Below, in pieces: positions 1 to 9,472 of a stretch of DNA of 64,000 nucleotides. Each line of letters starts with the position of its first letter. Within the stretch, counting starts at the first letter, position 1. Made by a program: the position numbers and the translations under genes. This stretch comes from Symsagittifera roscoffensis (Eukaryota > Xenacoelomorpha > Acoela > Convolutidae), in assembly GCF_963678635.1 (NCBI RefSeq), contig NC_087063.1, positions 78,143,617-78,207,616 of the forward strand, read 5' to 3'. The notes under the pieces were generated by a model. The model did no database searches. It saw nothing but the letters and a program-made list of their open reading frames with translations, and was not told the origin of the DNA.

Positions 1-163
1 CCTAAATTGAGGTTTTGATTGGCTTCATGAAATTATTTGAAAATAATCAGTCTCTGAATAAGGGAAAAACATTTTATGTTGATTACAAAATAAGTAAAAA
101 TCGTTCAACAATTCAAGTTTCTTTGTTAATATCAGTAAGAAACATCTATCGAAAGCGTTTTCA

Positions 164-663
164 ATGTCTGAAATGAACATTTATCAAATTTTAAGGTTAA
201 ACTACTACAAAAAGAGTGGTGGACAGATGACGTTGATGGAGATTGTATTAGTTTTAACTTGTATAGAAACACAGAAACTTCAAAAAATCTGTTAAGAAGA
301 TGGAGAGGAGATTTCAGAAAAGAAGAGTACTGCCCGATTTATCAACAATGTTTTTATTTAGAAGAAATAACTCAAATGGAGTGGTCGATCAGTAAAAAAC
401 AAAAGAATGGAAGAGTCTATGAATCAAATTTTGAAGATTAGGAACATCATTTCGGTTACTGTTTTGAAATTGATACAAATGCAAAATCTAGATTTGTCAG
501 ATTATCTTTTAATCGACTATCCAAAATTCAAAAACTTCCGGTTGTTTATATTACAATATACCAGAAAGAAAACAACAAAAATGTAAAATTTGTTAGTTTC
601 TCTTTCTGCTGGTTAGAAGTAGAACAAATCGAAAAAAAATTTGATTGCAATTTCAAAATTTGA
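164..663 (+). pseudogene. Decayed gene of unknown function (A copy)
   Basis: ATG at 164 opens a frame that reads well for about 18 codons. It loses frame near 215, where copy B has about 7 extra bases, and resumes in another frame at about 259. It then hits TAG at 439-441, where copy B has AAG, and continues open in that frame to TGA at 661. The frame-corrected product would be about 165-200 residues, rich in Tyr, Phe, Lys and Asp, with no signal peptide or membrane segment seen. Conservation of reading between A and B despite different breaks shows a real ancestral protein gene. I do not recognise the family. Confidence 0.5.
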
Positions 664-849
664 ATTGAGCATCGAAAAAACAATATAAACCAGACAAGAA
701 ATCTCATTTATCTCATTTTGGTTTCAATTGTATAGGTTAATTAGTTATATTAGAACAAATCAATTAAATTGATTGATTGGGAAATTTCATAAACAAAATT
801 TGGTTCTGATCTACAAAGTATTTTAAAATCTTTGAATACTTCATTCTGA

Positions 850-1070
850 TTGGTTATTACCACAAATACTACCTGTGAAGAAATCCTTGATATCTACAAA
901 CGATATCAATTTTGTTGAAAAACCCATAAGAAGTAGAACTCAGTTTTGATTGGTTGACATAAATTTTATTGAAACTTCCATGACCATTGAAAGTCGATTC
1001 TGATTGGTTGACATCAGAAAGGATAAAAATTTCCATATAATTAATGCTCGATTCTCATTGGTTGATAGCA
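850..1070 (+). promoter_or_regulatory. CCAAT-box cluster upstream of zinc-finger gene, copy A
   Basis: Several GATTGGTT / CATTGGTT motifs (CCAAT on the minus strand) lie near 850, 948, 1,000 and 1,054, ahead of the zinc-finger ORF. Copy A has fewer and more diverged units than B, C and D, and its spacing is irregular. CCAATCAG is the consensus bound by the NF-Y factor in animals; binding here is inference. Confidence 0.45.
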
Positions 1071-1269
1071 GAACTTTTGAAAACTCCATGGTTAGGTTGG
1101 ATAAATTTTATTTCAGCTAGGCTTTTGATTTTCTTTCACGTTAAAAGCAATTGCTTAAGAAATTTGCTTTTTTTTCGTTTTTGTTCGTTTTTTGAGGTTA
1201 TTCAACTTTTCTGTTCTATAAATTTGGGACAGTCTTAATCTCCCATTTCTTCTTTTTCTACTTATTGAG

Positions 1270-1518
1270 ATGCCGTGACTGAATAGAAACGAAAGAATTG
1301 CATGTTTTGAATGTGGAAGAGAATACACTCACTTACACGCATCAAGACATCGAAAGCACTGTGGCGTTTTAAAGTGTTCCACTTGTAATTTTTATACATA
1401 TAGCAGCAAGGAGCTTACTACTCATATCAAGAAGAAACATTGTCCTTATAATGTTAAATTATGTGCTCAACCGTCTCAAAACACACTCCAAGAGAAGTTA
1501 AAATTGATATATTTTTAA
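1270..1518 (+). pseudogene. Two-finger C2H2-like zinc-finger protein, copy A
   Basis: The frame has ATG at 1,270 but a TGA at codon 3. After that it is open to 1,518. Finger 1 begins CFECGREY and ends with an RHRKHC pattern; finger 2 is canonical, C-x2-C-x12-H-x4-H (CSTCNFY ... THIKKKH). This is the only copy in which finger 2 reads in frame. The splice donor present in B, C and D (AAG|GTAAAA) is GTTAAA here, so the ORF reads through to a nearby stop. Likely a nucleic-acid-binding protein of about 85 residues before decay. Confidence 0.6.
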
Positions 1519-4412
1519 TAAAAACATAGTAGAATTACTTTGAATAAAAAAATTTTTACTGAATCTGAAAAGACTATACACTAAATTTGAAAAAATTATA
1601 GAAAAAAATTTACAATTATTTCATCATGATTCTTGTTTTGTCATATTAAAAGCTTCTGACTGACGATAAAACCAGCAACAACTGAGTTCAAATTGTCTTG
1701 AAACTTTCAATGGAAATCGTTCCGAAAATTTTCCATCCACTGTAAAAACTTCATCGGTTGCCAGCTTGCGGGGATTTTGTTGCGATAAATTTGTAGTAAA
1801 AGTGAATCACATACGGTAATGAGTGCTTAAGTATTAGTTGAAACACTAAAAAACTGGATATTTATAACACATTGATTAATTGAACGATTTTACCTAATAA
1901 CCATTTTAGAGTTTTCCTTGCTTAGTGCTTGTAAAAGTAATCATAGAGTAGTGCGTAGCAGATATTGGGTATTGATTTACTAAGAATTATGTTTTTTTTT
2001 TGCTTTTTTTTCTACAATTCAGAAGAAAAAAATTGATAACTGTCCTGGAAAATGTACGTTTTGCTAATATTTGAAAATTTCAAGATAATAATATACATCA
2101 TTCTCAACCAAAAATTTACTTCAAAATTGAAATTCAGAAATGAAACAGCAACATTCAGTTATAGGTCGAGAAAAAAATTTGAAGTTTTTTTCAAAAGGAT
2201 TTGTGGTATTTATTCTGCTTTGGATTAATGAACGTTCGTTGAAATGATACATTTTTCCCTCTAAAACTCAATTTTCAAGTAAAACTTTGTTCGAATTTGA
2301 TTAAGTTGGAAGATAGTAGATGAAGCAGAAACTGAAAAAAAAATCAAATTAGGATAGAAACTCATTTTAATTCGTTTGGAGTTTAGAGATTTTTTAAATT
2401 AAAATTCAGCTTATATATTACATTTTGAGAAAAAATCCAACATAAGAGTGTAAGGTTTGGAAAATTTTTTGTCATTTGATATACTAGGTTAACTTATTTG
2501 AAAATTCAGATTTTTTGAAAATAATTTGAAGTGAGGTAAATCCAACTCCAACATCTTTTGGAAGATGATACATAAAGCTTAAATCAAAAATTTGCTTTCA
2601 AGATCTACATTTCATTCTTTTGGATAAAAAAATTTGATGTAGAAAAATTTTTAGAGAAAATAATATGGAGTCTGCTGAATAGTTCTATAAAAACTAATAC
2701 TTTAGCAGCAGAACCACATGTATGATATCCTGTTTCTCTGAATCTTAACAAGAAAAAATCAACTAGACACACAATGAAAATTTAGTTCCGTTTAGCTTTT
2801 TTTTTTCAATTAGAAACTTTCGTTGAATTGTAGAGTTTTTGCTTAATGAAGTTCGCAAAATTTTTCAATTGTTACAGTTTGCACCTTGATTTTTTTTCCT
2901 TAATCGGTGTTTTTGATAACAGATCTTTTAGATGTATAAATATTGCAGAAATATGGAGCTAAGTTTGCTTGCGTAATTCTACTTCAAAAGGTTTTGCAGA
3001 TTATAAACAATAGAACTGCTCTTAATTTATTCTAAGAAATCAACGTAAAAAACACCTCAATATTCTCAAGTTTTACATGTGCTTTCGAATGCTTAAAATA
3101 GCAGTGATTCTTCTTCACTTCGACATTTTGAGAAAACTTCCGACAAAAATCAAGAACAAAAAACGAATTACAAACTATTTTGCAAGAAAAGTGATAAGTA
3201 TTTATCTCAAAAGTTGGGTTTTGCTGAAATAGTTTGCTGTAGAAACTAAACAAGGGAAAATAAAGGAGAACATGTACAAATTAGATGGTAATAATAAGAC
3301 GTTATCAGTTCTAATTTCATCTCTGCCAACAAAGTGTTCGTTCAATTGATACTATTTTCTCCTAAATTCCTCAGTTCTGACTAAAATTTCTTGCAAAGTG
3401 AGTTCAAGAGCGAAAACATGCAAAAAGCAGAGAGCAAAATTGAACTTAAGGCACAGAAAATTTCTACGGAAAAACCATGAAAATTATGTTGTAGAAAAGA
3501 GAGAATGTTGCAACAGAGAGATAATCATCAGTTTTTAAGAAGATTTTAATGAATATCATACAATCTAATATACTGTTAAGAGAAATATACCACATTTTTA
3601 TAGTCAATTTTAGCAAAAAAAAACGTTCTTTTTTTATCAATGATCTGAAACTTAATATTAAAAACATTGTTAAAAAAGTCTCAGAAGTTGTAATTTTTGT
3701 ACAAGGAGGGGTGATTCTTTGAGAAAAACTGAGGAGAAGCTTGATCATGGAATTTGATGAAAACTATTACTGCTCTTTTTGTTTAACTGAATTGAGATTC
3801 CAAGGTGAATTATTGTTGAATTGAACAAAAAACCAGTTAATTACACAATTGATATCTTAAAAATAGAAAACTTTGGATAGATTTGGTTAATTTTTACTTT
3901 AAAATCAATAGAAAAACATAATTCTTAATAAGTCAAACCACATTATCTGCTTAAAAAGCTCTGCTCTATGAACACTTTTACAAGCACTAAACAAGGAAAA
4001 CTTTAAAATAGTAACTACAAAAAAGCTTTCAATTAGTTGATGTTTTCCAAATATCCAAGTTTTACATTTTTTAGGCGAACACTTAAATACTCATTAGCAT
4101 ATGTTATGCACTTTACTACAAATTTATCACAACAAAGTCTCCGCAAGCTTGCAACCAAGAGAGTTTTTACTGTTGATTAAAAGTTTTCGGATCGAGTTCC
4201 ATGGAATTCTTCACGACGATTTGAACTCGATTTTTGCTGTCTTCAACATCAATCAAAGCCTTTGAATAAAAAAATAAAACACAGTTCAGGTAATGAAATG
4301 AAAACACTTTATAATTACCGACTAGATTTGTTACAATTGCTGAGATTTTTCAGATTCAGTAAAAACTGAAAATCATAGTAAATTCTAAGTTTTAAAAAAA
4401 AAATTAAAAATT

Positions 4413-4643
4413 TTACCTTCTCCTGAAGTGTGTTTGGAGTCTGCTGAGCACGTAATTTAAAATTATGCTGAGAATGCTTCTTCTTGAAATGATTAGCGAG
4501 TTTCTCGCTGCTATAATATAAAAATTACAGTTAGAACACTTCAAAACACCACATGTTCTACGATGTCTTGATGCATCTTTGTGAGTGTATTCCCTGCCAC
4601 ATTCCAGACATGCAACTCTTCCGTTTCTATTGAGTGAAGACAT
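4413..4643 (-). pseudogene. Zinc-finger protein, copy B
   Basis: ATG at 4,643 is intact and finger 1 (CLECGREY ... SRHRRTC) is complete, followed by the first Cys pair of finger 2 (CSNCNFY). A 1-nt deletion relative to copy A, shared with C and D, then shifts the frame, so the His pair of finger 2 is read out of frame and the ORF ends in a basic tail. In the ancestral frame coding continues to AAG|GTAAAA, a splice donor, with a TTTTCAG acceptor about 50 bp further on. Most likely a dead copy. Confidence 0.6.
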
Positions 4644-4860
4644 CTCAATAGAAATGAAAAATTAAATGGGAGATTTAAAATGTACCAAATTTTTAGATAA
4701 GGTGAGTTGAATAGCCTCAAAAAATGAATAAAAGTAAATAAAAACAGCAAACTTATTGACCAAAAGTTTTTAACGAGAAAGAAAATCAGAATGGATATGC
4801 TATTTAGCCTAGCTGAAAAAAAATCATCCAATCTAACCATGGAATTTTTATAAGTATCAA

Positions 4861-5130
4861 CCAATCAGAATCGAGCATTAATTACAAGGAAACTTTTATC
4901 TTTTCTGATATCAACCAATCAGAATTGAGCTTCAATAGTCATGTGAATTTCGACAAATTCAATGTCCACCAATCAGAATTGAGCTTCAAAAGTCATGAAA
5001 TTTTCAAGAAATTTAATGTCAACCAATCAGAGTTGAGCTCTTCTTCTCATGAATTTTTCAACAATTTCTTTAAAATTTGTAGATTTTGAGGATACTTTCA
5101 CAGACATTATTTGTGTTAATAACCAATCAG
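4861..5130 (-). promoter_or_regulatory. 54-bp CCAATCAG array, copy B
   Basis: Perfect CCAATCAG octamers on the plus strand start at 4,861, 4,915, 4,969 and 5,023 (exactly 54 bp apart) and again at 5,123. They lie upstream of the minus-strand zinc-finger ORF. A 54-bp unit is close to five DNA helical turns. The octamer matches the NF-Y consensus; function is inferred. Confidence 0.6.
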
Positions 5131-5339
5131 AATGAAGTAATCACAGATTTTAAAAAACTTTGTAGATCAGAACCAGACTATGTTTATGAAACTTCTTAAT
5201 CAATAAATTTTATTGAATTTTTCCAACATAACTAAGATTTGAAGTTTGATACCCTAGTGGGATAAATGAGATTTCTTGTCTAGTTTATATTGTTTTTTCG
5301 ATATTCAATTCAAATTTTGAAATTTTTTCGATTTGTTCT

Positions 5340-5830
5340 ATTTCTAACCAGTGAAAAAAGAAATTACCAAAATATACGTTTTTATCGTTTTCTTTTTAGT
5401 ATATTGTAGTATAAACAACCGGAAGTCCATTAAATTTGGATAAACGATCAAAAGATATTCTGACAAATCTGGATTTTGTATTTGTATCAAAATCAAAACA
5501 GTAATCGAATTGATGTTCCTTATCTCCAATTTCTGTTTCATAGGCTCTTCCATTGTTTTGTTTTTTATTGATCGACCACCCAATCTGAGTTAACTCATCT
5601 GAATAAAAACATTGTTGATAAATCTGACAGTACTCTTCTTTTTTGTAATCTCCTTTTTTGTAATCTTTTTAACAAAGCTATTGAACTTTCTGTGTTTCCA
5701 TACAAATTAAAACTAATAAAATCTCCATCAACTTCATCTGTCCACCACTCTTGTAGTTTTTTGTAGTAGTTCAATTTTAAAATCTGATAAATGATCAATT
5801 CAGACTTTGAATACGCTTTTGATGGAAACG
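5340..5830 (-). pseudogene. Decayed gene of unknown function (B copy)
   Basis: Counterpart of 164-663. The 5' part reads in one frame (67 codons, 5,798-5,595) from a position where copy A has ATG and this copy has TTG. Extra bases around 5,640 shift it. The middle segment is then readable in another frame up to a TAA at 5,396-5,398 that replaces a CAG of copy A. Residues lost in A, such as the tryptophan pair after the opening YYKK motif, are kept here. Same unknown family. Confidence 0.5.
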
Positions 5831-6334
5831 TTTTTCTTACTGAAATATCTGAAGAAACTTAAAAAACTCGAATTGTATTATCATTTTTAAAGTATTTTGT
5901 GGTAACAGTCACCGTAAAATTTTTTAAATTACTTAGAGTCTAATTAGTTTCATGAAAATTCATGTAGCCAATAAAAACCTCAAATTAAGGCAGAAAAAAA
6001 ATGAAAACAACCAATGAAAATCGAAAAATCTAAAAAAAATTGATAATGTTTTCAACTAAATATACATTCTTGTTTGTAACTTTCTTAAATTGAGGTAAAA
6101 TTTAGCTAAACTTTGATGAAAACAGTTATTAAATAAATTTATCTGTAAATTCATAAACGAATACTGGAAAATCATTTCATAATTGGTGAGTGTTTTATGT
6201 CAATTTTGATTAAATTGTATGTTTTGTCTGATTTTTCCTCAGATATTACAGCTCTAAATATAGACTTTATTGAGAAAAAATAGTTTTGAACCAATAATAT
6301 CTCAATTACCAAACATGCAAAACATCACAAAGCT

Positions 6335-6583
6335 TTACTGAGGTTTACAATTATCAACAAACATAAAGTTTCCCAATATTTGGGACAATTCTTTGAATTC
6401 ATTCAAAGTATAGTTGACATATGCAACTTGCTTCAAGTCTTGATCTTCCTTTGCAGTGAAGAATCGAATCTGAATGTAGGGTGGCTTGCTCACGTTGTAC
6501 TTCTTGATTGTGACACACACCCTCCTCATGTTGTACGTTGCTATTTCATATACTCTATTACAGATGTCGAGCTCCTGATCCAT
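6335..6583 (-). CDS. PC4/SUB1-like small protein (82 aa)
   Basis: ATG-initiated 82-residue ORF. The core, residues about 19-70, has the layout of the PC4/p15 ssDNA-binding fold: MRRVCVTIKKY, then YIQIRFF, then a polar loop, then YTLNEFKELSQIL. That is strand, strand ending in the I-x-I-R motif, and a C-terminal helix. PC4 (SUB1) proteins bind single-stranded DNA and act as transcription cofactors. An AATAAA signal (TTTATT at 6,266-6,271) lies downstream. It follows the 99-residue ORF in the same frame, separated only by TAA ACT. The fold call is by eye; a profile search would decide it. Confidence 0.45.
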   Translation of the reverse strand: MDQELDICNRVYEIATYNMRRVCVTIKKYNVSKPPYIQIRFFTAKEDQDLKQVAYVNYTLNEFKELSQILGNFMFVDNCKPQ

Positions 6584-6586
6584 AGT

Positions 6587-6886
6587 TTATTCTCTGCCAG
6601 ATTTGGCTTCATATATAGGTACGAGTCCAAGATTTTCAGCATCGTGAGTAAGAGTATTCCGTATTGCGGATATTGCTTCGCCTTCTTTTTCACTAAGATA
6701 GACTTGTTGAGACTTGTCAAATTGTCCCAAATTATTTATTTTTAATAGTTGAAAGCACGGTTCCAAACATATTGTTCCCTTAAAGGATTTTTGGAACCAA
6801 ACAAATCTCCCAATTCTTTTTTGATTTTTTGAAAATTCAAAATAGTTGGAACTATCAACTTTTATCGAGTACGTTTTGAAGAACAA
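6587..6886 (-). CDS. Second PC4-like ORF, no ATG (99 codons)
   Basis: Open frame immediately upstream of the 82-residue ORF and in the same frame. It has a similar core: KRIGRFVWF, FKGTICLE and VYLSEKEGEAISAI, matching PC4 features (the F-K-G turn, a hydrophobic strand, the end helix). No in-frame ATG exists; the frame is open further upstream into 6,950. It therefore needs a spliced-on start, a non-AUG start, or is the N-terminal half of one tandem-PC4 protein cut by a TAA at 6,587. An acceptor-like CTGATCAG precedes 6,887. Confidence 0.4.
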   Translation of the reverse strand: MFFKTYSIKVDSSNYFEFSKNQKRIGRFVWFQKSFKGTICLEPCFQLLKINNLGQFDKSQQVYLSEKEGEAISAIRNTLTHDAENLGLVPIYEAKSGRE

Positions 6887-6889
6887 ACT

Positions 6890-7078
6890 GATCAGATGAG
6901 GAGAAATGAGAGAATTGACTTTGAGATTAAATGAAAATGGAAGTAAGCAGTATGAATCATCGCCATTTCCATATATAGAAGTAGTACCAAATATGGAAGG
7001 AGTTCCCTATAAGGAAGCTGCGTAGGCGTTACTACTACTATATAACTCCACCATTTTCTGCAAAAATCATTTTTACCA
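6890..7078. promoter_or_regulatory. Divergent promoter with two TATA elements
   Basis: The 190-bp gap between the minus-strand PC4-like unit and the plus-strand 100-residue ORF holds a TATATA element read on the minus strand near 6,970-6,977 and a TATATAA element on the plus strand at about 7,039-7,045, roughly 35 bp before the ATG at 7,079. The arrangement fits a compact bidirectional promoter. Function is inferred. Confidence 0.4.
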
Positions 7079-7381
7079 ATGGCAGCTGCTATGTGTCAAG
7101 CTCTTCCCAGCTTTTATTCAGATTATAAAAGTAAATCATTGTTTATTTCTGTTTCCAACGATTTTTACGAAAAATACATAGTAACCCAAGATTATTGCGT
7201 CTCTACTCACGATTATTTCTGTTCCTTGGGAAATTGCAAATTTCATATAATTTTAATTGGAACTTCCCTTAGCCAAATTCTTCAGAGATTAGACAAATAT
7301 CAATACATATATCAAGAAATTGATTGTCTTTACAGTTTGTACAAGCACAGATTCTTTTCGAGTATGTGGACGGTGGTTTAG
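7079..7381 (+). CDS. Uncharacterised 100-aa protein
   Basis: ORF with a good start context (ACCAATGG) just after a TATA element. It begins MAAAMCQALPSF and is rich in Tyr, Ser, Cys and Phe, with one moderately hydrophobic stretch (FHIILIGTSL) and a Leu/Tyr-rich C-terminal region. No known domain recognised. It faces away from the PC4-like unit across a shared promoter. The last codons overlap the start of repeat segment E, which suggests the gene belongs to the repeat field rather than to the host. Confidence 0.35.
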   Translation: MAAAMCQALPSFYSDYKSKSLFISVSNDFYEKYIVTQDYCVSTHDYFCSLGNCKFHIILIGTSLSQILQRLDKYQYIYQEIDCLYSLYKHRFFSSMWTVV

Positions 7382-8237
7382 TTGAAAATAAAAAGATTTT
7401 TAGTTAGGAGTGAGGGGTATCTTCAACTGGAATGTGTAGGTTCAACCTATCAGAATGGAATTTCCTTATTTGGATTGTAGCTGTGTCCAATCACATTTCA
7501 GTTTCCGTTTATGGATTTCTTATAGAAAACTCGGGTTCAATCGGAAACAAAGCTCCATTTTGATTATTGTCGTTTCCAATCACAAAAATGTTCATTTTTG
7601 TTCAAGTTGTCGTATCCAATTTGAGGAACTTTTTAAGGTTTTAAGTCTTCCAAATAAGTAAAAATATACACAAAAGCAATCGCAAAAAAAATGACCAAAA
7701 GTTGTTTGCTGTAAAAATAAGAAATATTGCCGATATAAGTAACAAAAGAAGAAAAATTAATAAAAGTAGCATCTCTGCAAGTCTTCTCATCAAATTAACT
7801 GAATTTTTTGTATATAATCGATGAGAAATTGTTGATTTTTCAGCAGATATTCAAGTTCTTTGATTTTGATGTAGATTTCAGATGATAACTCAAAGTTGAT
7901 GAATTTTTCAAAGCAAATCTCTGGAAATCTGATACCAAACCTGATCATGCAAGATTTTGAACTTTGAAAATCTTTAAAAAAAATGGAGGAATAAAGAATT
8001 TTGCTGGGGAGTTTTGACAAATTTGGGAGTTGGGTAGGGAATAAAAAGAGTCTTTGAAATATTATCGTACGACTTTTGTATTAACTTCAAGTTTTCTAAA
8101 ATAAATAAAATTTCTTTTCTACTCACGTGTAACTCAGCAGTAAGTTTATAACTTTGATACGCAAAATGTGGATCAAAAATAACTTATTTGACTGAGTAAG
8201 TTTCCCTAAAGAGACCTTTACTTAGTCAAAGAACTCT
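7360..8237 (+). repeat. Segment E, copy 1
   Basis: About 880 bp matched in reverse complement at 13,437-14,326 and partly repeated at 14,348-14,743. It contains CCAAT-type motifs (near 7,490, 7,598 and 7,618) and a small minus-strand ORF (7,790-7,948). It sits about 100 bp upstream of module C; in module D the equivalent right half of E is deleted. Confidence 0.65.
7790..7948 (-). CDS. Small ORF of segment E, copy 1 (52 aa)
   Basis: ATG at 7,948 gives a 52-residue protein ending in a charged helical region (IYIKIKELEYLLKN). The inverted E copy encodes almost the same peptide (13,720-13,878) with three differences. The frame upstream differs between copies by one base in an A/T run (8 versus 7), so a longer N-terminus is read in frame only in the second copy. 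Coding status uncertain; family unknown. Confidence 0.3.
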   Translation of the reverse strand: MIRFGIRFPEICFEKFINFELSSEIYIKIKELEYLLKNQQFLIDYIQKIQLI

Positions 8238-8708
8238 ATTTTGGACAACATAAACCTACAAAAAATTGTGAAGAAAGTAAGAACCTACATCTATTTCATC
8301 AATAAGGAAATCACAAGGAAAATTTTCTTTTTTCTTGTAGAGTAATTCAAGGAAGTTCAAATGCTTTTTAGTTGACATTCTTCAAAAATAAACATTTTGG
8401 ATCCAAAGTTATGTCTAGAAACTGCTTAGTTCTAATTGGTTGAAATTTTTTCTGGAAAATTCTAGAAATTTCGAAGGAATGACGTCATTACCACGAAGAA
8501 GTTTTGATCGAAGTTTCAAAATTTGAATTGAATATCGAAAAAAAAACAATATAAACTAGACAAGAAATCTCATTTATCCCACTAGAGTATCAAACTTCAA
8601 ATCTTAGTTATGTTGGAAAAATTCAATAAAACTTATTGATTAAGAGGTTTCATAAATATAGTCTGGTTCTGATCTACAAAGTTTTTTAAAATCTGTGATT
8701 ACTTCATT

Positions 8709-9032
8709 CTGATCGGTTATTAACACAAATAATGTCTGTGAAAGTATCCTCAAAATCTACAAATTTTAAAGAAATTGTTGAAAAATTCATGAAAAGAAGA
8801 GCTCACCTCTGATTTGTTGACATTAAATTTATTAAACGTTTCATGACTTTTGAAGCTCAATTCTGATAGGTTGGCATTGAATTTGTTGAAAATTACATGA
8901 CATTTGAAGCTCAATTCTGATTGGTGGACATTGAATTTGTCGAAAATCACATGACTATTGAAGCTCAATTCTGATTGGTTGATATCAGAAAAGATAAAAG
9001 TTTCCTTGTAATTAATGCTCGATTCTGATTGG
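8709..9032 (+). promoter_or_regulatory. 54-bp CCAAT array, copy C
   Basis: CTGATTGG (reverse of CCAATCAG) or degenerate forms start at 8,809, 8,863, 8,917, 8,971 and 9,025, all 54 bp apart, plus a further form at 8,709. Only 8,917, 8,971 and 9,025 keep the perfect octamer; 8,809 and 8,863 carry single changes, so this array is partly decayed. It lies upstream of the zinc-finger ATG at 9,251. Confidence 0.6.
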
Positions 9033-9250
9033 TTGATACTTATAAAAATTCCATGGTTAGATTGGATGATTTTACTTTCAGCTAGGCTAAAAAGCATATC
9101 CATTCTGATTTTCTTTCTCGTTAAAAACAATTGGTTAATAAGTTTGCTGTTTTTATTTACTTTTATTCAATTTTTGAGGCTATTCAACTCACCTTATCTA
9201 AAATTTTGGTACATTTTAAATCTCCCATTTAATTTTTCATTACTATTGAG

Positions 9251-9472
9251 ATGCCTTCACTCAATAGAAACGAAAGAATTGCATGTCTGGAATGTGGCAG
9301 GGAATACACTCACAAAGATGCATCAAGACATCGTGGTGTTTTGAAGTGTTCTAACTGTAATTTTTATATTATAGCAGCGAGGAACTCGCTAATCATTTCA
9401 AGAAGAAGCATTCTCAGCATAATATTAAATTACGTGCTCAGCAGACTCCAAACACACTTCAGGAGAAGGTAA
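9251..9472 (+). pseudogene. Zinc-finger protein, copy C
   Basis: ATG at 9,251 intact. Finger 1 opens normally, but 9 nt (three codons) are missing relative to A and B just after SRHR, so the spacing to the second Cys pair is shortened. The 1-nt deletion shared with B and D then shifts finger 2. The ancestral frame runs to a donor at 9,469 (AAG|GTAAAA); a TTTTCAG acceptor ends at 9,520 and opens a short exon. The protein as read ends in a basic tail with no histidine pair. Confidence 0.6.

Larger units (their letters stand above)
1..3830 (+). repeat. Module copy A (zinc-finger/CCAAT repeat module)
   Basis: First and most diverged copy of a module found four times in the window. It is cut by the left edge. 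It holds, in order, a decayed gene (164-663), CCAAT boxes (865-1,060), a two-finger zinc-finger pseudogene (1,270-1,518) and about 2.3 kb of AT-rich DNA with no gene, still alignable by eye to copies C and D (for example near 2,220 versus 10,180, and 3,310 versus 11,120). The first 650 bp are shared only with copy B. It faces copy B as an inverted pair. Confidence 0.75.
3860..5990 (-). repeat. Module copy B (inverted, truncated)
   Basis: Reverse-complement copy of the module, facing copy A. It contains, read on the minus strand, the decayed gene (5,830 to 5,340), the CCAAT array (5,130 to 4,861) and the zinc-finger ORF (4,643 to 4,413). Similarity to C and D stops near 3,860-3,890, so about 1.7 kb of the 3' part is missing. 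A and B together form a large imperfect inverted repeat of at least 2 kb per arm. Confidence 0.75.

Noticed and set aside
8750-9130. 126-codon (C) and 141-codon (D, 15,114-15,539) minus-strand ORFs with an 18-residue repeat
   Set aside because: They are the translation of the 54-bp CCAAT array, which stays open because the unit is a multiple of three. Copy B is frameshifted, and the ORF opposes the zinc-finger gene it would share a promoter with.
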